Below, piece after piece: positions 57,577-64,000 of a stretch of 64,000 bases of DNA (within the stretch, counting starts at the first letter, position 1; each line of letters begins with the position of its first letter). A model generated the notes under the pieces. The model made no database searches. It was not told the origin of the DNA and saw only the letters and a list, made by a program, of their open reading frames with translations. The position numbers and the translations under genes were made by a program. The stretch covers positions 9,486,001 to 9,550,000 of the forward strand of contig OX388322.1 in assembly GCA_947579605.1 (NCBI GenBank), read 5' to 3'. Source of the stretch: Athripsodes cinereus. Taxonomy: Eukaryota; Arthropoda; Insecta; Trichoptera; Leptoceridae.

Positions 57577-58279
57577 AATTCAAAATGGATTAGGTACCAC
57601 AAAGTTACACTTGAAAATATCGAATAATTTGGTTTGTTTACTTGTAGTTGTGTATGGATATTTGTTTATAATTTTTTCAAAGAATCAATATGTCTAACAA
57701 AAAAAAATCGCAATGAATAAATTAATAAAACAACCAATTAATTAAAAATGAAAATAATATGTCAATGAATCAATAATTTAACGCATGCATACCTAATACG
57801 GATGAACAAATTAATAGGTATAGGTATGAAAATGAAATAATCAGTTTCCACTAAAACGCATTTATCAGGAAAGTTACAGGAAAACCGGTGCTTTCTTTGC
57901 AAATCTTCATTCTTAGAACGTGTTTCTGTATAATAAAAATAAATTTCTAATTTTTAAGACGGGCAACATTTTTAACGAAAAATGATGGAATTTTAATCCA
58001 AAATATTTGAAAATAATACCTACCTACTGTGTAAATTATGGTTTGCTTTATTTAACTACATTTAAATATTTTGGTAGATTCTCTTTATTTATTTATTTAT
58101 CAGAGACATAAACAGAAAGCTGACAAAAAGACACAAGAAATAATAACAATATAATATATTGACATGGCCAGGCCAACCTTCCAAGTATGTCTACAGCATA
58201 CACGCATTAACTTAATCAAATGAATGAGAAAAATTTTTTTAAGGCAAAACGTATGACTATAAGAGTGTCCGTGAAACAT
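57577..58279. other. Intergenic, AT-rich
   Basis: Nothing recognisable beyond low-complexity A/T sequence. Confidence 0.5.
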
Positions 58280-58500
58280 CACATTTAAGGTATGCTGTCA
58301 CCCGTTCTGAATAATGACCAGTAGATATACAAGTCATCCTATCCTTGCCAATAAAAATATGACATTTGGGATGGCGTACCATATCACTGCCGAATGGAAA
58401 ATAGGTATAAGTATGTTTAAATAAAATGTTAATTTTTTATTAGTGATATTTTACGTAAGTATATCTGTCTTTACAGGACACTCAAAAATTTACAGTAGAT
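58280..58500. repeat. Dispersed module family, copy G
   Basis: AAGGTATGCTGTCACCCGTT, CTGAATAATGACC, TTGGGATGGCGTACCATATC, ACTGCCGAATGG and TCTTTACAGGACACTCAAAA in the family's order. Confidence 0.55.
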
Positions 58501-59029
58501 AGCAGCACCTAGGTTTGAAAAGCTAGTAATGAATAAATACTTACGAGATCACTTTGATACATGGTGTTGTGTATTTTAATGCTATTATTACCTACTACAA
58601 TATACAGGGTGTGGTTTTGTATTTTCAGGAATTAAAATAATGATAAAAGTGAAATATTATGGCATTATTATTATTATTAGTATGTATTAATATTCACAAT
58701 AAGATGTTAGTCGCTATATACATATGTACTACTCGAATATTATGTATAATATTTAATATTGAAAAACCGGAACAAGATTATTAAATGCTGTATCTCCTAA
58801 TTCAGGGTGTGATGTTGAATAAACAAATATTTCGTGGAGTTCCAGTGATGGTCGAGACTCTAGATAAATACGTAGAACTAAGAATGTCAATTTAAATATA
58901 TTTTACTAAATATCTGTAGGTACTCGTCCTGCTCGTCTGATTTTTTATGCTTTGAGAATTTAATAATAAGTGTCTTTAAAACGACAAAAGTTTTTTGTTG
59001 GTACGGAGAGGATAGCTAGCAAGTTTATT
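58501..59029. other. Intergenic
   Basis: An ACAGGGTGTGGTTTTGTATT phrase at about 58602 looks like one end of a MITE, without a partner. No gene. Confidence 0.4.
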
Positions 59030-59347
59030 ATATTATGCAGCTGGTCTGCTGGCTAGCCCACCTATGGGATATGCAGTTATGGTATAGTAGAATGCAAACT
59101 TTGCAAAAAAAATGGTTGTTTAGTCACGTTGCTTAGTCAGTTAATCATGCCGTGGAGCAACCGGTAAAGAATTGGTCTCTGTTTTTTTCTAAGTTTTCGA
59201 GTGTCCTGTAAAAGGCAGCTGTTTAAAAATAAAGATTAGCGATGAGATTTGCCATCTATGCTGAATGTCTTAATATTTGTTGGCATGAAGAGAACGGCTT
59301 GCATCTTTATTACATGCGGCTGGTCTGCTGGCTACCTCACTTATGGG
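59030..59347. repeat. Dispersed module family, two tandem partial copies
   Basis: GCAGCTGGTCTGCTGGCTAG and CCTATGGGATATGCAGTTAT (59038-59095), then GTTTTCGAGTGTCCTGTAAA, GATGAGATTTGCCATCTATG, CTGAATGTCTTAATATTTGT, GGCATGAAGAGAACGGCTTG and again GCGGCTGGTCTGCTGGCTAC. This copy shows the unit running continuously. It is interrupted by the element at 59348. Confidence 0.65.
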
Positions 59348-60217
59348 TAGTGATGTGAGAAGAGAAAATTCTCCAAAGAAATTTCTCGAGAACGAGAAAT
59401 TTCTCCTCTGATGGAAGAGAAATTTCTCTCCATATTTTTTCTAAGTGGTATTATGACCTTTCGCCCAGTACACTTCGCAGCCAACCTGATTGATCCAAAA
59501 ATTTGTGGGGCTGATTAAGGCCCAGATCAGAGGTTATCAACACTTTTTCCATGTAGGTACCTGCAATTTTTTTAACTTAAATATGGGCATGTGGGGTGTC
59601 AAACATCAAGATTTTTCATCAGAGTTATTAGCACTTTTTTCTATGTAGGTACCTAACATTTTTTGTTAATTAAATATGGCCATGTGAGGTGTCAAACTTC
59701 GAGTTTTTTCATTGGGAAGAGGTTTTTATTACTTTTATTTACGTAAGCGCTTACTCCATTTTTTTTCAATAACTCATGTATTTGCTGTAATCTGTTTATT
59801 TAAACCCAAGCGATGCCGGGTTAAAAAAAAACTAGTTACTAATAAGTGAACAATGAACCATACGTAAAATTAAAAAAACATCAAAAAAAAATTTTCCTAT
59901 GTTATATTTGTTCCTTTTAAAAACTATTCTTCTAGGTATATTCTTTTTACACATTACCATTTTTTATTGATGTTGATTAGATTTTTTTTGAACATTGTAA
60001 AAATGATCAATAAAAAATATATTTGCCTCAAAATACACCATAATTAATGGTAGCCATATTGGTGATAAATTGTCTCAACATTTGTACATTGTAATTGATT
60101 GATTGGATAAAGTATTTATTATTATTATACTGTTAAATAAAAAATAAAAAAAATAAAAGAAATTTCTCGGTAAATTTCTCGAAAAATTATTTCTTGAGAA
60201 TTCCACAACACTAGGTA
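59348..60217 (+). mobile_element. hAT-like element with GAGAAATTTCTC subterminal palindromes
   Basis: CTTATGGG is duplicated at 59340-59347 and 60218-60225, an 8-bp target duplication, inserted inside a dispersed-module copy. The left end is TAGTGATGTGAGAAGAG and the right end CCACAACACTAGGTA. AAATTTCTCGAGAACGAGAAATTT-type palindromic dodecamers lie just inside both ends. No transposase frame; homologous to 15820-16493 in inverted orientation. Confidence 0.8.
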
Positions 60218-60609
60218 CTTATGGGTTATGTGCTGATGGTATAGTACCTAGTCAATCCTTTTCGTTTTCTGATTATTGGTAAAATTATGGAATATTTTTT
60301 TAATAATACCTTTGTCTTGTTTGTAGTTGCACGCTGTATAGCAGAAGAATATCGAGTATAAAAAGTATGAATATCGGAGGCGGGTAGGACCCCGCCCTAA
60401 AGTAAGGCACACAGATATAATGACCCGTAATTAAGGTTTTATTATAATATATTGCCTATACAAACTATACAACACTATACTACATACTATACCTATCTAT
60501 ATATCTAAATAATATTATTTACCTATAGAGAACTCTCTCATTTCGCACAGTAATATTATAAAAAAATGATAGCTTCAATCTTTAAATGCAGACTTTTTAA
60601 TGCAAATCA
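60218..60609. other. Intergenic
   Basis: Begins with the rest of the dispersed module (TTATGTGCTGATGGTATAGT). Otherwise AT-rich. Confidence 0.45.
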
Positions 60610-60800
60610 TCTTCTTATCCCATCACGGCATGTCCCACGAAAGAAGTAGCTGGAAGACGAACTGCATGTTACCTGTGAGTATAGAGATTGTTCTTTTTGT
60701 ACCAAAAATAAATAAAACACACTGAGTATGGGTGGTATACTGTTGAAGATGTCAAATGTCTTATAAAATATGTTATTTATTACCTGCATTTTACAAACAC
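60610..60800. repeat. Dispersed module family, copy H
   Basis: CCCATCACGGCATGTCCCAC, AACTGCATGTTACCTG, ACTGAGTATGGGTGGTATAC and GAAGATGTCAAATGTCTTAT in the same order as other copies. Confidence 0.55.
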
Positions 60801-63357
60801 TCAAAAACGTATAGAAATGGGTGAGAATTTGGGAACAGTATATCTATATTCATACCATTTTCATCCTCCAGATATTTATTTATTTATTTTATTTAATATC
60901 ATACATGATGTACCTAAGCCTTTTACATGTAGAACAAAAAAGTACGAGTATGACGGACAACAACGACAACAAAAAACAATCGTACACAGTCACAAGCATC
61001 GCAAATCAACAAGTCAAAATCAACATAAAAATAATATGATAAAAAATAATAAAAAAGATCTAAAATATTGAGTCATTTAAAGTACATATATTAAAATAAA
61101 TATAATTATATAACTTTAGTAAAAGCACGTCAAAAAAAAAATTAAATAGTTCGAAAAATGAGTTTATCTAGAAATTGATTCAATATGGAACAACTAGGGG
61201 GAATGCATTTCTTGCGGGTTTGTCAGGGAACAACGGAACACTGAACCAATTTTGCTTGCAAATTTATTTCATTTCCTTCATATTTAACGAATGTCATGAT
61301 AATAAAATAAACTAAAATATAATTCGTGAATCAATCATAAATAAATATGTTATACGTAAAAAATGAATTAAATAAAAATGAATCAAGTTCTGATTCTTTG
61401 ATAACATCATCCATAACAAAATCATTAAATCAATTTTTGAATTGGAAAACCATATACAACTTAAATTCATTTAAGAATGAAAGATTCCATGTAAAAACGG
61501 GGGATTAATGTAGCAACTACACGCCGAGAATGATTGAGAGAAAAAAAAGATTTTTGCTGTTCATAATAAAAATAATATGTAGGTAGAGAGTTTATTGGTT
61601 ACCTCACATGTAGGAGACACAGTTGTTATAGAGTAGTATAGATAAGTAAATAAACCGATGAATGTTTCAAGAATGAATGCGTGGTACGAAATAATCTTAC
61701 TATATTTATGATGTATGTATTAATACAACAAGTACAGTAAGTATAAGTAACATGGTAAAATGATTTGAACCTAAGGCAGTTGTAGAGTTGAGAGTTTGTT
61801 AGCAAACTAAAAGATAATGTTAATATTATATTATTATACTGGTTCAATGTATTTATAATAAAATCGAGTGATGCGTTGGTGGAACATTGTACAATATGAT
61901 ATCCCTCTAAAATTTTATTTTTAATCTGATATCGAACCCAGAAATTATAACGCTTTGCACGGAGACAACCCGTCAAGATAATCGGATATAAATTAATATT
62001 AAAAAAAATTCAAACTAATATATGTAATGTGTTCATTTGTTTCAGGATTTTAAAATGTAATATATATTTTAAAATTCAAGAGTCTTGTTGTTTGGGCCAA
62101 TTCTAATTTATGGTTGATTTCGGGTTGTTCCTATGTGGAGGTGAGAGGGTTTGTGTGAAATGTTTCATTTATCAAAAATTGTCACAATTCTTCCCATCCT
62201 TGCAGCAATCATATTACATTGTGTTCCTATCATTTTTTCTTCCCCAACATTATTCATTGTGAATCCATACCTACCGCACAGCCGTATTCATTGTGAATCA
62301 ATACCTAACGCATCGCCTATAACTTGTTACCGCATCAATATAATTTCACCGCTTATTAATAATATAAATATACAAACCCGCATAAATTAATTAATAAAAA
62401 TTACCGCACATTAAGTTTATTATTAAGTTATATACTTATTCAAAGAAGTGAACTTGTGTGAGAGGCAAGGCGATTCCAGGTTCCAGCCTCCTCATCCAGA
62501 AGGTAAGTGGAACATTCTTGCATTTCTTATCATCTTCATCTTTGAACAACGCACCCGCATCACCACTTGTAAAAGGATGATACCAACTATATCCTTCCCA
62601 AAATTAATTATCATATAAATTGTTATTAACAGAATTATATAAATTACAATATAATATTAATTATACATAGTACAAAGAATACCTATAATGTTAAGCCAAT
62701 CGACGTGCTTGTTGCAGAGAAACGTCTTGTAATGTAAGACGTCTTGGCTGTAGCCAATCATATAAAACATAGAAAGAAGAAAAAATGAAATAATAAAATA
62801 AACAAACACTTTATTAATAAATGAATAAAATGCATAAAGAAATACTGATAGAATCATTGACAAAAATGTGGAAAAAATATGAACCTAATTGACATGTATT
62901 TACTGCGCAATCCCGCAATAAAAGAAGGAAGGAGGGAGAAAAGGGAAGGAACCCTACCTGTCTCGGCCAAAGACGCCAAACTGAAGAAACTTTAACGCCG
63001 CATAATTTATTAATGATTTTTTTTTTTTTTTTTTTATTTACATATATTCACGGCGTTAGCCTTTAACATGTTTACAATCAAATCAGAATAGAGAACAACA
63101 ACATGACAAAAAAATTACAATTAATGTGTCGAATCAAAAATAGTAATACTGGATAAAATGGATTTTTATAATATACATGTGATATTTAACTTCATTTCTA
63201 GGATTCAGAATAAATGTGCAAGGCCAGGTTATTACAAAAGTAGACAAAAACAATAGTATGAGAAAATATATGGTCAAATAACCTCGAAACAGGAAGCTAC
63301 AAATCTACTATCAGGATGGGTGGTGTATCTCATCGCTGAATAGTAAATAATAAGTTA
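60801..63357. other. Intergenic, AT-rich
   Basis: Several short frames without family features. A repeat scrap (GGTTACCTCACATGTAGGAG) lies at about 61600. At about 63310 a module phrase (ATCAGGATGGGTGGTGTATC) leads into the LINE tail. No gene supported. Confidence 0.45.
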
Positions 63358-63505
63358 CAATAATTATGGGTTAGTTGGAAGATATCGCGCTTCTGCGTTA
63401 AGCTCGCCCATTGCACAAGAGTATGTGTTCAGTAGTAATGATGTCATGTTTTTTTTCTATTGTACCGATACTATTTTTGTGCAATAAAGATTTTTATTAT
63501 TATGT
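63358..63505 (+). repeat. LINE 3'-UTR fragment
   Basis: GGGTTAGTTGGAAGATATCG, CGTTAAGCTCGCCCATTGCA and GTGCAATAAAGATTTTTATT match the minus-strand tails at 31780, 19316 and 18290. The AATAAA is the element's own poly(A) signal. Confidence 0.7.
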
Positions 63506-63960
63506 CTTATATTATGTGTGTACGTGATGTTTGATAAACATCTTAATTTTTACAGGGTACCTACTCGAAAACTTACAGAAAAACTTGAAACATATTTTTT
63601 GAGCGTTACAAACACGATGTATTGGGATATTATATTATTTTATAAATATATTATGCAATTTTCTTAAAGTAAATATTATTAATCATATTTTTTATGATAA
63701 ACCAACATGAGGAGTTTGATAAAATCTAAATTCCTATGAAAAATAATATTAATTTAGATCTTTTTTTTGTTCTTTCCTCGACATGAACGCTATGGGAATT
63801 TGTATCGAGTTCACGGATTGGACTCAGTTTTTTAATGAAATTAATATTTTCTTCGATATGGGTGGTATAATGTTAGTTATATAAAATTATAATACTTAGT
63901 GTACTTATTATAATTATACTTAACAGTTTTATCATGGATTAATTAGATAAAATTAGATAA
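63506..63960. other. Intergenic, AT-rich
   Basis: No gene or bounded element. Confidence 0.45.
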
Positions 63961-64000
63961 AGACCTCCTACACGATGGTCTGATGACATCAGAAGAATCG
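63961..64000 (+). pseudogene. RTE-like LINE fragment entering from the right edge
   Basis: The last 40 bases translate to RPPTRWSDDIRRI, the C-terminal RTE signature (GRPPTRWxDDL). The element continues beyond the window. Confidence 0.65.

Noticed and set aside
60817..61071. Two overlapping 70-85 codon frames
   Set aside because: Low-complexity Lys/Asn/Gln-rich text in AT-rich DNA with no splice or family support.

Overview
The window is eukaryotic nuclear DNA, most likely from an insect and probably a moth or butterfly. The evidence is its very high A+T content, split genes with GT-AG introns and AATAAA signals, many TAGGTACCTAC-like strings typical of lepidopteran genomes, and a dense load of SINEs, MITEs and broken LINEs. 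There are no bacterial or phage features.

Conventional genes take up only a few kb. From left to right they are: a first coding exon resembling the membrane acyltransferase TMEM68 (minus, 10738-11066); a predicted two-exon micro-gene of 49 residues (minus, 20628 to 14759) that I cannot name; a four-exon DIPK2 (DIA1/HASF-like) secretory-pathway kinase-like gene (plus, 21752-27562); a single-exon TREX-type 3'-5' DNA exonuclease (minus, 29841-28963) that converges on it; the two-exon lysosome-positioning gene BORCS7 (plus, 33491-34180); and BSDC1, a BSD-domain gene (minus, six exons assigned in 44044-41250, plus an uncertain first exon). These are unrelated housekeeping genes. The micro-gene and DIPK2 diverge from a shared promoter interval that has taken a fold-back element (20892-21307).

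The rest is repeats. The largest is a 4.8-kb tandem array of a 67-bp unit (5404-10204), about 71.7 copies that look identical except for one base in the first. Cut-and-paste relics include a mariner/Tc1-like element (13282-14462) with an hAT MITE nested in it, several TA-flanked MITEs, hAT-like elements with clear 8-bp target duplications (32181-32656, 38183-38796, 59348-60217), and a P-element-like relic with THAP-domain remains (49313-51287) and a probable MITE derivative (19646-20070). LINE remains (RTE-, CR1- and R1/Jockey-like) and three copies of a tRNA-derived SINE are scattered through the window. One unnamed dispersed module recurs in at least a dozen places.

The most unusual part is 54.2-57.6 kb. 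A 764-bp block occurs twice, apparently without differences, around a 298-bp spacer that holds a complete minimal hammerhead ribozyme motif (55117-55165). About 2.3 kb further on, a 210-bp near-perfect palindrome (57367-57576) carries a second hammerhead-like core of the same architecture. Together they suggest remains of a ribozyme-bearing retroelement of the Penelope-like or retrozyme type.
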